DNA of 64,000 nt from Erodium maritimum (GCA_963921825.1 OY997589.1:49486638-49550637); one strand, 5' to 3'; numbered from the stretch's first letter, positions 20,421 to 31,405 are shown. Made by a program: numbers and translations. The notes: generated by a model from the letters alone, not told the origin.

Positions 20421-20885
20421 ATCGATGATGCGGGACAACAAATGCACCCTCCGTGTTCTGCAGAATCCCAATACAGTCACAAATTTAGAGTAAGAAATCT
20501 ACCTAGTAGGTGGTTGATCATGGTTGGCTCCATTTTCTTCTCACCCAATTTGACAAGCCTCTGGTACTGATACATTACGTCCTTCTGCATTGTTTTGCTT
20601 TCTCTTTCCCTTACTTCAGCAACCACAAACCTCTTCAGGATCAAAACAACCTGTTAGCTTCTTCTTCGCTTCCATAGTCTTTCCCCTCAACTCATGAGTC
20701 CTCGCAATTTCTTGTTTGTACCTATAATATTTGCAATAAAACTTACCAGCACCATCAAATACAAGCTCACTACCCAGACATTTCTCATGAAGAGCCATGA
20801 GACACTGCATTTCATCATAGAATAACACTTCAGCACCACCATCACCCTTGATACAAGTCCCCTGAAATGAACCAATCTCCATCAA
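20421..20885 (-). pseudogene. PHD-finger-like protein exons, degraded
   Basis: After a good AG acceptor (20,863-20,864) the minus strand encodes GTCIKGDGGAEVLFYDEM, then CLMALHEKCLGSELVFDG, then GKFYCKYYRYKQEIARTHEL and KTMEAKKKL. The spacing resembles plant PHD fingers (C..C..GG.LL.C....C....HEKCL...F...G.FYCP.C.Y..AI). Several metal ligands have changed: the first Cys pair is reduced to one and CPYC has become CKYY. A second open stretch, 20,508-20,616 in another frame (VVAEVRERESKTMQKDVMY), ends at a possible GT donor and is not identified. An exon-like piece follows a TTCTGCAG acceptor near 20,465. It is most likely an eroded gene fragment. Confidence 0.45.
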
Positions 20886-22400
20886 GAGTCACATTCACAC
20901 CATCACAATCCTCCTCCAAATTTCATTGAACAAATTATTTAACTCAACAAATTTTGGTTGGTCACAAAAAAGCCATTCAAACACAAAATCCAATAAGGAA
21001 AACAAAGCTTATATACATTCCAGCTAAGATTTACATTTTTCATTTACAAATTAACCATGAGACAAACAATGTTATTTTCAGGCCTATTTGAATAAAGATA
21101 AAATTAATACAAGCAAGCTCCTCGAAATTATAATTGTCTGGCATGCAAAATGGGATTTTTTTTTATAGGCAATGTACTATCCAAATTACTGAGAATAGGG
21201 TAATAAAATAATAATATAATATGTAAATACTTTGGTGATAGGAAGTAGGAATAAGTTATTAAAGGGGTTTGCACCAAAGCAAAAACGCCATAGGTTTACT
21301 CTATCTTAATCCAGTGGGTCAAACCTTGAAGGGTAGTTCAATTTACATATCAAACAATGATAGCATATTTTCAAGCATCCAAAATTAGATACCATTACGA
21401 AAAAAATATTTTTCCTACCAGTAGATTGAACTTTTGAAGAATTGGGAATACAGGGCAGAGTGTCTTGATTACATGGCAGAGATCAAGGACCTAATCAACC
21501 TTACTTCACATTATTATAATACATGTTATTAGTAATTTACTAATGTCTTCATAGATGGTGAATTCGACCCTTTACCATCCGTAGATAAACTTGTGTACAT
21601 ACTCCTAAGATTACCAAACCCATTTGCAAACGCAAGCATGTAGTGACAGACTCGACAAAGCGATATATATGGCTTCAAAACCAAAGCCTTGTCGAATAGT
21701 TTTACACCTCACAGAGCTTGATTACATGATGTGCATTACCTTTACCTTCATCATGATTCAGAACATTCAGAATCACCTTCATCACAAACATCACATTGGA
21801 GACTGATAATTTAAATTTATCACCGATCAATCCACATATACTAATTAAGGTTTCGTGCAAACCCAGAAAGTAAACCTACTACAAGCAGATAAGCTAATAA
21901 TCAAATACTCGAAACACGATTTTTTCAAATCAGAATCAGAATTTAACAAAACCCGAAACAAAATCTCAAATTAAACCAACCGATCAAGCCAAAATTCGAA
22001 AGGGAGACACAATGGAGAGAAAAGCACTGGTTAGAAGGGAATCAATTATGCGTGTGGGAGTACATATTTGCTTCAGGGTTGGATGCTTTATGGCTTCACA
22101 CTTGAACTACAAACCGACTTATATCATGACCCAAAACCCCTGATTGCAATATGCATTTTTCACAGCACATGATCAAATTATAATCACCCCAAGTATTTTA
22201 TAAAGCCAACCAACATTTTTAGAAAAGAAAAGTTCATAACCTGAAACCATCCCAAATACCCAATCGATTCCAAAAAAACAAAACAAAAAATAGATATTCT
22301 CATCCGTTCCCTCTTCTAGAACTACCAATTACCATCTCCAACAAAACCAAAGAAATTTAACCCACAGACATCCAAAGTCAGATCAAAGACAAACGCTACG
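20886..22400. other. AT-rich spacer, nothing recognised
   Basis: No further exons of the 14-3-3 gene (second exon expected to contain ERNLLSVGYKN and SSIEQKEE) were found on the minus strand in this stretch. No repeat structure was seen. Confidence 0.4.
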
Positions 22401-22489
22401 TTACTAAACAGACCCGATCTGCACCAAATGACAAATCATGACATACCTATGTTCAAAGTGAGGACAAAATCTGAGAAGCGAATCGTTAC

Positions 22490-22559
22490 CGTCATAGCGC
22501 TCCGCCTGCTCCGCGAGCTTGGCCATGTAAACTTGAGTCTCTCTCTCCTTCTCTGCCAT
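22490..22559 (-). pseudogene. 14-3-3 protein, isolated first exon
   Basis: Minus-strand ATG at 22,559 followed by MAEKERETQVYMAKL and AEQAERYD. This is the exact N-terminus of plant epsilon-group 14-3-3 phosphopeptide-binding proteins (helices A-B). It is then followed by a splice donor, G/GTAACG. The exon length (23 codons plus one base) and the intron position after YD fit that group. The exon itself is undamaged, with about 200 bases of UTR-like sequence upstream, but no second exon could be found in the next 4 kb downstream. I call it an isolated gene fragment; a gene with a very long first intron is not excluded. Confidence 0.75.
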
Positions 22560-22809
22560 CAACGATCGGTAAATTGCAGGAGGCTTAAAGAATGATAAGA
22601 AAATCCGTTCGTTGATCACATTACTCACAGGAGAACGAAATCCCGGAAACGCTGCTCCGGATTAAAACACTCGAACACATCAATTTTCACAAACCAACCC
22701 AATAAATTCAAACCGGTACAGATGAGTAAACTAAACTTTCCCAGAAAGGATCGAGGAGAGTAATTAATTTGGTAAAGAGATAAATACGGAATCGGAGACG
22801 GAGAAAAAC

Positions 22810-23090
22810 AAACTCATATTGAAGATGATGAAAGCGATCGTCCCAATCAACGACGCCGTTCAGGGCCGCACCACCGCCGACCTCCACCTACTTGGTGAAA
22901 TTCCAGTTGACGACGGCGCGGCGCAACGACCTCATCAGCGGCACCTTCGAACTGTTCCAACGAATCTCGGTCGTCAGCTTTCCGCCGTCTCCGACCAGAT
23001 CAAAACCCTCCATCCGCCGCAGGATCAACCTGACCTCGTACTTCTTCAACACCAGGGGCAACCATGACTACCAAAGCGACATTGCGATCA
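22810..23090 (-). pseudogene. NT-C2 (EEIG1/EHBP1 N-terminal) domain protein, 5' fragment
   Basis: The minus strand encodes WLPLVLKKYEVRLILRRMEG then FDLVGDGGKLTTEIRWNSSK, SLRRAVVNWNFTK, a TAG stop (22,888-22,890), and LNGVVDWDDRF. This is the start of plant proteins with the N-terminal C2-like domain (EEIG1/EHBP1 type), recognised by KYEV.L.V..LEG.DL, EIRWKG, SLRR and NGVV.WDEEF. The stop and the lack of anything beyond the first roughly 90 residues show it is a dead fragment. It sits 250 bases upstream of the 14-3-3 exon on the same strand. A more eroded copy lies at 16,456-16,765. Confidence 0.65.
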
Positions 23091-23198
23091 AGGGGCTTTA
23101 AATAACAAAATCACAAAGGTACCAACAAAACATCAAATAAAAACGTGTCAAGTGGAAGCCCAAATCTGTAGGAAATTTTGACAGGTTCTTATTCCCTT

Positions 23199-23251
23199 TA
23201 TATATGTATATATATATTGGTTACAATTATATTTATAAAAAATCAGGATTA

Positions 23252-23282
<31 letters not shown>
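23199..23282. repeat. TA-rich microsatellites
   Basis: Two runs of TA dinucleotides (about 23,199-23,217 and 23,253-23,282), separated by non-repetitive sequence. Confidence 0.9.
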
Positions 23283-23286
<4 letters not shown>

Positions 23287-23524
23287 GCAATCACGTGCGA
23301 ACCTGTGAACTCAACAACAATATGACACGTGTCGCGCTTAGAAATGCTCATCTTTTTTTTCTCACCAAGTTTATTAATTTAATTTTTCCCGCTTCGTTTC
23401 AACTCCGATTTAATTTTTTTTGTGCCAATATTCTTATTTTTTCAAGAGTTTTCTAACAAGTAGTGGATTGCATATATTTTGATGTGTTTTTGAATACGTG
23501 TGTGGATGTGTGAATATGAGTGCG

Positions 23525-23727
23525 AAAAAGTGTGATGTGGTTTGCAAATTTAGTGTATATGGTTTGCGGATTTAGTGTATATGGTTTGCAGATTTAGTGT
23601 ATATGGTTTGCGGATTTAGTGCATATAGTTTGCGAATTTAGTGTGTTTTGCAAATTTAGTGTATATGGTTTGCGGATTTAGTGTATATGGTTTGCGAATT
23701 TAGTGTATATGGTTTGCGAATTTAACT
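23525..23727 (+). repeat. 22-bp minisatellite, about nine units
   Basis: Tandem units of GTGTATATGGTTTGCGAATTTA with variants at the CGG/CGA/CAG/CAA positions and one shortened unit. The array stops where gypsy-type LTR sequence begins. Confidence 0.9.
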
Positions 23728-24805
23728 AACGTTTAAAGTTTATAAACCCGATAATTACAACTTTCGTAATTTAAATCCAAATTTCGATTCGGTTATGGAT
23801 AAATGGTCCGGGGAACGTTTTAAACCACCCGAACACTAAACCCGAGCACCCGAGCACGTGGGCCCCACCCGGACAAGCTAGGCCGTGGGTCCTAGGGCTT
23901 AAGTGGGCCCGGCCCACCATGGTGGTGGCCGGCCCTAGCTCCGGCCAGCCACCCCACATGGTGGCCGGAGCTCCTCCCGAGCTCCCGGTCGCCGGAAAAC
24001 GTCCTCCTTCCCCTCCAAACGTCCCCAAAACGTATCTAACAATCCACCAAACCTCAATACAACCTTAAACCATTCATTTTAACAAAACCCTAGCTTTTGA
24101 AATTAATCAAATCGACGATCGGTTTAGTGTATACCGTAGAGGAAGACGAGGGGAGTGTGAATCTCCAAGCTTTGAGACGATCCAAGGGTAGAATGCTCGT
24201 GAATAGTGCTCCAAACCCTTGCTCTCCTCTTACTTCTCCTTTTCTCTCTTCTCCTTCTCTCTCTAACTTCTCTCTTTCTTTTTCTATTTTTTTTCTCTTT
24301 GATTTTCTCTTGGCCGAACCCCCTATCAAGTCTCATCTTTTTCCCCCAAAACTAGCACCACCACTTGCTGGACAAGTGGCAAGGTGGGTCCCACACCTTT
24401 TGGAAAATATCTACTAGATATTTTCCAATCATATTCGCGAAAATCGGACGTTTCGGGCCCCGAACGGGCACTTTTTCCAAGAAATTACGAAACTTGACGG
24501 GCTACAAGGAAACGGCTCAACTAAGACTGCTGCGACGACGACTAAGCTTTTTGTATCCAAAACGGTCCTCGAATGGACCAAAACATCGCTCGGTTGACTT
24601 TTCCAGCGAAAAGTCAACATTTCCCAAATTGACCAGAAAGTTGCCCTGAGTCCCCCGGAACTCACTTTGGTCGATATCGGGGTCAACTTAAGTTCGGTAT
24701 GACCGTCGGGGTCAATTTAGGTCACGTTAAGTGTTTGTCTTAAAAATTTTAGATTTTCCTGTTTTTCGTAGGTTTGACTGGCGTTGACCGGGAGTGGTTA
24801 TTACA
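23727..24805 (-). mobile_element. Truncated LTR of a gypsy element related to the 28.6-41.5 kb family
   Basis: Clearly related, but strongly diverged, to the right-hand part of the gypsy LTRs at 28,588-31,387 and 38,755-41,497. Shared features include the CGTTTAAAGTTT start of the match, the ACGTGGGCCCCACC block, the pyrimidine-rich stretch, and the outer end GTTGACCGGGAG...TTACA at 24,805. The other end is lost against the minisatellite. It is an old fossil fragment of a sister family. Confidence 0.7.
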
Positions 24806-24813
24806 TTCTCTAT

Positions 24814-26272
24814 GAGTCTCGATCGCCTGTGAGAAACAGGCGAACTAGACCTATCTTGGGAAAAATTGAATACTTTCTTGCTGATCAGGATGTTATTCTG
24901 GACGATCGGCTATAGAACTTGGTTGAAGGGTTCTTTGTGAGTCTCGATCGCATGTGACAAATAGACGATCAAGACCTATTTTGGGAAAAGATGAATATTG
25001 TCTTGCCGATTGGTAGGTAATTCTGGATGATCGGGTGTAGAACTTGGTTGAATGGTTCTTTGTGAGTCTCGATCTCTTGTGACAAACCAGCAATCGAGAC
25101 CTATCTTCTGTAAAGATGAACCGATCAGTAGGTGTATCTAGACGATCGACTGTTGAAATACGATGAATATTGCATATTAAGAGTAGATTGGAAGATGAGA
25201 GGTCAAATAGTATTTTTCAACTTGAATACCATTAATATTGCTTATTAAGAGTAGATTAGAAGACGAGAGGTAAAATAGGGTTTTCTGCATCAATACCATG
25301 AATATTGTATATTAGAAGCAGATTAGAAGATGAGAGGTAAAATAGGGTTTTCAACTTAAATACGATGAATATTTCATATTAAGAGTAGATGGGAAGATGA
25401 GAGGTAAAATAGGATTTTTGACTTGAAGACCATGAATATTGCATGCTAGAAGTAGATTGGAAGATGAGAGGTAAAATTGGGTTTTCAACTAGACTGCGAT
25501 GGATATTACATATTACGAGTAGATTGGAAGATGAGAGGTAAAATATGGTTTCAATTTGAGTACCATGAATATCGGATATTAGAAGTAGATGAGAGGTAAA
25601 ATAGGGTTTTCAAGTTGAATACCATGAATATTACATATTAGAAGTAGATTGGAACGTGAGAGGTGAAATAGGGTTTTCAACTTGAATACAATGATTATAG
25701 CGTATTAAGAATAGATTGGAAGAAGAGAGGTAAAATAGGGTTCTCAACTAGAATATTATGAATATTACATATTAGAAGTAGATTGGAAGATAAGAGGTAA
25801 AATAGGGTTCTCAACTTGAATATTATGAACATTACATATTAGAAGTAGATTGGAAGATGAGAGGTAAAATAGGGGTTTCAACTTGAATACCATGAATATT
25901 GCATATTAGAAGTATATTGGAAGATGAGAGATAAAATAGGGTTTTAAACTTGAATACCATGAATATTGCATATGAGGACTATTTGTCTATCTCAATCAGT
26001 TGTGGTGAAGAGGCGATCGGGACCTTGTAGAGGCAACAACTTAATACCTTGCTTGATTGGTTTGTACTCCTAGACAATCGAATTATGAAATTGGTTTCAA
26101 TTGGACACTATAAATCTCGATCGTCCGTGATAAACCGGTGATTGAGACCTACTTTGGAAAACTATTTCATACACAACCAATCGGTTGGTATTTTGGGACG
26201 ATCAACTACTGAAATCGGGTTATGGACGCACTAGTAGTCTCGATCGTCTCTGATAAACTTGCGATCGAGACC
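24814..26272 (+). repeat. MULE subterminal array: six hairpin units at about 125-bp spacing
   Basis: Six copies of an imperfect hairpin, best preserved at 26,237-26,271 (GTCTCGATCG, 14-15-base loop, CGATCGAGAC). They begin near 24,814, 24,939, 25,064, 25,987, 26,113 and 26,237. Between hairpins the units share TGGACGATCGGCTATAGAAC. The third and fourth units are separated by the 67-bp minisatellite. Related sequence appears on the other side of the transposase at 43,235-43,400. Subterminal repeats are typical transposase-binding regions in DNA transposons; that role here is inference. Confidence 0.8.
25157..25976 (+). repeat. 67-bp minisatellite, about 12 units
   Basis: Twelve tandem units containing GAATATTGCATATTAGAAGT, GATTGGAAGATGAGAGGT and AAAATAGGGTTTTCAACTTG. 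One unit is shortened (near 25,565-25,620). The array sits between the third and fourth subterminal units of the MULE, so it expanded inside the transposon end. Confidence 0.93.
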
Positions 26273-26289
26273 TGTTGAAGGGAAAAACA

Positions 26290-27336
26290 TACAAGTACAT
26301 ATAAAACTTAATACCAATTTTACATATAAAGCATTATACGCGCATGTTTTTTTTTGTATGACCAACAACCTCACAAGTTCCATATCTTGTTTGACATTTC
26401 CCTTCATTATGAACGACATGAGGGATTCTTTTATGGTTCCTGCCATGCTCACCAGTCGATGGGATTCTGTTCAATTTCTCTTTACTCCGCTTCACATGTA
26501 AGTCAGGAGGGAGAACCTTTACAATTCTATATTTTCATTAATGGTCCATTCTTCTTTTCGTGGCACCGGATAGATCGTTTTGGTGTAAGCCAATGCCCAA
26601 CTATTCATCAAATAATACTTATCGCACAAATAATGAAGCTTTATCCTATTGAATGTAGAAAAGATGACATTCACATTTCTTCCCATATAAATCAATTAAG
26701 GCACTACTGTGTTCACCAAAGACTTGAAACTTGCTTCCATTTAATGGTATTGTAGTCGTCTTCAAAACCTCAATGTCCTTTCTCGAATTATTTTCTCCGC
26801 TCCTTGAGTCAAAGCGTTTGCGTTATAGGTATACAACTTATGTGCTTTCTACCTTCGTAGAACCACTTAGAGACTTTCGCCTGCATAACATTTATCAATG
26901 GAATGATAGGCCACTTCATAGGTTCTTTTAATGTTCCGTTTATAGACTCCACACCATTCGTTGTCATAATATTGTACCAAGCACCTATGAAGTGGCATCT
27001 AGCACACTAACATTCATGTATATTTGTTTCTTCAAGATATTTGACCGCTAATGGATATGTTCAGCCGAAATCTGTATACTTGTTGTTGAAATCAGCAAGT
27101 TTTATATTTTGAGACATATGTCACCTACAATGTCCATGTTCTGCCTCTGGGTAGATAGTTTCCACTACTCTGATGACACTCTGACATGTATAAGAAATTA
27201 TAACTACGTCACTCTTATCTGGTATAAACTTTTTTAACTTCTCAAAGAACCAGCACCAAGAAGCATCATTCTTTGAGTGTACCACAACCCAAGCAATAGG
27301 ATATTGTTGATGTTTGTCATCTTGTGCTGTTGCAAT
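26290..27336 (-). pseudogene. MULE transposase, C-terminal part
   Basis: Continues the transposase from 41,938 across the inserted copia LTR. It begins with TAQDDKHQQYPIAWVVV and DASWCWFFEKLKK of the MULE domain. It then has YPEAEHGHCR, where family members have a preceding SD that is SY here (second catalytic Asp apparently lost). MTTNGVESINGTLKE and KWFYEGRKH follow (about 26,830-26,970), then CECHLSTF near 26,665-26,676 and WALAYTKTIYPVP, the SWIM-type zinc-finger region and C-terminus. Frame changes occur in the last third. Family knowledge: these proteins cut and paste MULE DNA using a DDE triad. Confidence 0.8.
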
Positions 27337-28582
27337 TGTTGGGTCTCGAGGTAGGGTTGGAGATGAAACAACTCGCAACGGAAAATCAATGAAAACCAAG
27401 AGACGATTATAACCATGAAACAACTAACAAAGAATTGATTCACAAGAGAAAAATTCAGCACTATTTCTTACCAAAACAAGAACACCGGGAATGAATGATT
27501 GGCTTGAGTCTCCAAGACGCCTACGTATCCACATGGGAATCAAAGCCACGTAGTTCTTCTCTTTGAGGACTCAAGAACACAAAAATGAAGGTGGAACACA
27601 CCCTTGGCCGAAATTGCCATGGAGAGGAGGGAGAAGTTGTGTTTCCTATTCTTGTCTTGTGTTTGTTATGTTGAAAAAAGATGACTTAAACATAACAAAC
27701 CCCATACTTGTCTAACTAAAGGCATGAGACAAGTATGGTGTCAAGTAAGGTGTAAATAGGAAAAAGTATGACTAGACAAGATGAGTTATGTGGTGAATCA
27801 CCAACACCTTAACCTTTGTCTTGTTTACTTAGTACTAATTAATCAGGACTTGATTAATTAGTTCCATGGGATTTGGTTGCATGGGCCTCTCATGGTCCTC
27901 TTGGAACATGGCACGTGGTCATTCCCAACGAGGTCCCGTGATGCGCTCATCGCCTCCAAGCCTTCCATACCGGAAATGTCCAACATTATCCGACGTGATC
28001 AATCCCAAGACTCCAAGCCTTGTCTCGATCTGTAATGTCCTATTCAGTTACGGGCACATGACCCGAAACCCAGTTTTGGTCATGTCTCGAAACAACTCCC
28101 TTTTGACCATTCTCCATAAATGTGTTAATGAGTTTCATCCTCCGGTGTGACCCTTAGGTTTATGCATGTCAATAGATCAATGTAAAATCTCATTTCACTT
28201 GATCCTATTTAAGTGGAAACTAACGAGACTTAAGTATTTCCTGACACTGCATAACGAATCGACCCTATCGATTCTAACCTTTCCGTCGTCACTATCATTA
28301 TCCTTTTATCTTTAATATCCTGATTGAGATAAGGCATATAGCCGTCATCCTTATTATTCTCAATCAATGTTCCTTGATATGTGAGATGACTGAATATATG
28401 ATACCTAGTATCATGTGCATGGCCATGCTATTCTTTCAGTCACTCTCGATCAAGCGTCTGAGAACCGATATCTTTCCCATATTGTAGTATGAGGGATAAA
28501 TCCCTTAGCCGTCTTTCGTGTCACTCATGTAGTCCGTCCCCAAGCCAATCATAGCCGTTATGGAAGCCCTGTTACGGACAAC

Positions 28583-28587
28583 GTTAG
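28583..28587 (+). repeat. Gypsy target-site duplication, left copy
   Basis: GTTAG, repeated exactly at 41,498-41,502. It flanks the complete gypsy element inside copia LTR A. Confidence 0.92.
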
Positions 28588-31387
28588 TGTCACTCCCCGA
28601 ATTCAGTAGGACCGAACCCGGAAAGCGAACGGTGAAGCAATAAAACCATTTTAAAACATTTTAATAAAACCGCTTAAAATCACCACTTTGAGTTAATCAA
28701 AAACAATATTTTACAACTGAAAAGCGTCCAAAACAATCGGACAAAAACCAAAGCGTATGTCGCTAAACTCCCAAAAACCCGGACTCCCGCTCCCAGCTCT
28801 TCAAGTTTCGAGAGTTCCCCTAGTCCGCCTCGCGACCAGTACCTGTAGGAAAAGCAGCTAGGGGTGAGCGTTCGCTCACCACCACGGATACCAGACTGAC
28901 TACGGCATACTAGCAGAAATGCGGGAACACCAACAACAAACAAAACACCGGGGACTACTATCACCAAACTCAAATAACCCGACTGTCACACGAAAACTGT
29001 TACTTTCCCCAACCATCTAAACACCCGTACCCGTAGTGTAGACCCGACACAGTAAATATGACCTCAAAGAACACAACAAAGAAATGATCAAAGTCACGCA
29101 AACCCAACCACAAGCCTCAGCACTTTACCGATCACGTGCCAGAAGGTACGACACACCTAACGGGGACCACAACCTTCTGCTCTTTACCGACCGCGCATCG
29201 GAGGGTACGACACACCCCTCGGGCATAAATCCAGCCTCAGCACTTTACCAATCACGCGCTGGAAGGTGCGACACACCTGACGGGGACCACAACCCTCTAC
29301 TCTTTACCGACCACACATTGGAGGGTACGGCACACCCCTCGGGCACAGCTCTAACCTCAGCAGTTTACCGATCACGCGCCGGAAAGTACGACGCACCTCA
29401 CGGGAACCACAGCCCTCAGCACTTTACCGACCGCGCACCGGAGTTTACGACACACCCATCAGGCATAGCTCAACAGTCATCACCAGAACAATCACAGTCA
29501 CAACCAAATAACACACAATACCCCGCAAATAGAAAGAAAAATACGACAACACGACTAACTACCACTCGGCAAGTCAGTCAACCAATACGGGTTCAACTCC
29601 CCACAGGCACTTATGGCCACCACAAACACAAACAATTCAATCAACCTACGGGCACAACCAAATGCCACAAGTACTTATAATGTTCGATACTTTCACTTAT
29701 CCTATGACACCACTAAGTGTCGCATGCATTTCTACTGTTCGATACGTTCACTTATCCTACGACACCTCTAGGTGTCACATGCATTTCTAATGTTCGTTAC
29801 GTTCACGGATCCTACGACACCCAAGTGTCACATGCATTTCTACTGTTAACTTTCCCTAGTCAGGGCCGATATCCGGCTACTTTTCCCTACCTCGTAACGC
29901 TTTCCCAAAAGTCCATGCCCAAGCTCCGGCGTGCTCGCGATCACTCGCCTAGCCTCCCCTTTCCGCGGTCGGCGGCACGATCTAACAAGAACACAATTAA
30001 AACACTTTTTAAGTTCGCAGGCAAAGCTCAACTTTAAAGAATTAGACGCCCAAAAGAAACCCCGGTAATGTCGATCACTCCCAAACTTCCCAATTACTCG
30101 ACATTGTCAACAACGGGCCCGGAAAGGCCCGATTCGCCCGGCTCGGCGAATCTGCCCGGGATTGGAAAACGCCCTTCCGGGGCTCCGAAAATTCCCGTTT
30201 TCGTTTCTACGATCTTAGAATAATTCAAGGGTTCCAATGCAATCGACGGAATCAATTTCTGACTTCCGAGCGATTTAATTCGCGTTTAAAGTTTCTAAAC
30301 ACGAAATTTCCAACTTTCACAATTTAACTCCATAATTCGTTCCGGGTGTGAAATATCAATTTGGGGATCGTCCAAAACCACCCGAACAAGAAAAACCCGA
30401 GACCTGACACGTGGGCCCCACCCGGCCACCATTACCCGTGGGTGGCTGGACCGGTTTTGGACCGGTTCACCACAGTGGTGGCCGGTCCCAACTCCGGCCA
30501 ACCACCACCCACGGTGGCCGGAGCTCCCCCGAGCCTCCGGTCACCGGAATCCGATCATTTCACCCCAAAACGTCCCCAACGAACCCTACACCTCAACTCA
30601 TCCATATTTAACTCGTTTAAACACAAACCCTAACTTTCAAACGTATCAAAACGAGAAACAAATAGGTTCTCACCGTAGGTAATGACGATGGGAGCTCGAT
30701 TCTACGACCGTTGAGACGATCCGTTGGTTGGATCGTCGGGAAATCCACAAACCCTAAATTTCTCTCCTCTTTTCTTTTCCTTTTCTCCTTCTTCTTCTTC
30801 TTCTTCTTCTTCTTCTTCTTCTTCTTCTTCTTCTTCTTCTTCTTCTTCTTCTTCTTCTTCTTCTTCTTCTTCTTCTTCTCCTTGTTATGGTCGAACCCCT
30901 ACCCTCTCTCTTCCCTTTAGTTTGTTCAACATACCTACCACCACCACTTAAGTTACAAGTGGCAAGTGGGTCCCACCTCTTTAAAAATATCTTTGTAGAT
31001 ATTTTTCTGTCAGATTCGCGAAATTCGGCCGTTTCGGGCCCCGAACGGGCCCATTTTCCAAGAAATTACGAAATTTCACGTGCTACAAGGAATCGGCCCA
31101 ATTAAGACCGCTATAACGACGGCTAAGCTTTTTGGATCCAAAACGGGCCTCGAACGGACCAAAACGTCGCTCGGTTGACTTTTCTGGCGAAAAGCCAACC
31201 TTTCCCAAATTGGTCACAAAGTTGCCCTGAGTCCCCCAGAACTCACTTTGGTCGATATCGGGGTCAACTTAAGTCCGATATGACCCTGGGGGTCATATTT
31301 AGGTTCATTTAGGTGTCTGTCCCAAAAATTTAAATTTTTCTGTTTTTCCGCCGATTTGACCAGCGTTGACCGGGAGCGGTTCTTACA
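28588..31387 (-). repeat. Gypsy 3' LTR (left copy)
   Basis: 2,800 bases, TGTCACTCCCCGAATTC to GAGCGGTTCTTACA in plus-strand reading. It contains a roughly 120-bp tandem repeat (about 29,100-29,470, three units with CACTTTACCGATCACG) and a roughly 58-bp repeat around TCCTACGACACC (29,690-29,850). It also has a CTT microsatellite that makes it 57 bases longer than the right copy. Confidence 0.93.
30787..30880 (+). repeat. CTT microsatellite, about 31 units
   Basis: A pure TTC/CTT run inside the left gypsy LTR. The right LTR has only a short mixed pyrimidine stretch at the same place (about 40,950-40,995), so the run expanded after insertion. Confidence 0.93.
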
Positions 31388-31405
31388 ATCTACCCCCCTT
31401 AAAGG
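31388..31405 (-). promoter_or_regulatory. Gypsy polypurine tract
   Basis: On the minus strand a purine run with AAGGGGGGTAGAT lies directly before the 3' LTR, the usual primer for plus-strand synthesis. Confidence 0.8.

Noticed and set aside
20465-20508. Exon-like piece as SDH7 presequence end
   Set aside because: Only three or four residues line up with the expected FHVEPG segment; not distinguishable from chance.
25157-25976. CRISPR-like regular array
   Set aside because: Units are contiguous 67-bp tandem copies without unique spacers; it is a eukaryotic minisatellite.
27866-28150. A 94-residue plus-strand frame repeated at 36,238 and 57,666
   Set aside because: It is the antisense strand of the copia LTR; the frame is shared only because the three LTR copies are homologous, and no domain is recognisable.
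29084-29680. A 198-residue frame with threefold repeats
   Set aside because: It lies entirely within the gypsy LTR tandem repeats and is opposite to the element's coding strand; repeats whose length is a multiple of three keep any frame open.
30711-30951. Frames encoding poly-Phe or poly-Ser
   Set aside because: They are translations of the CTT microsatellite in the gypsy LTR.
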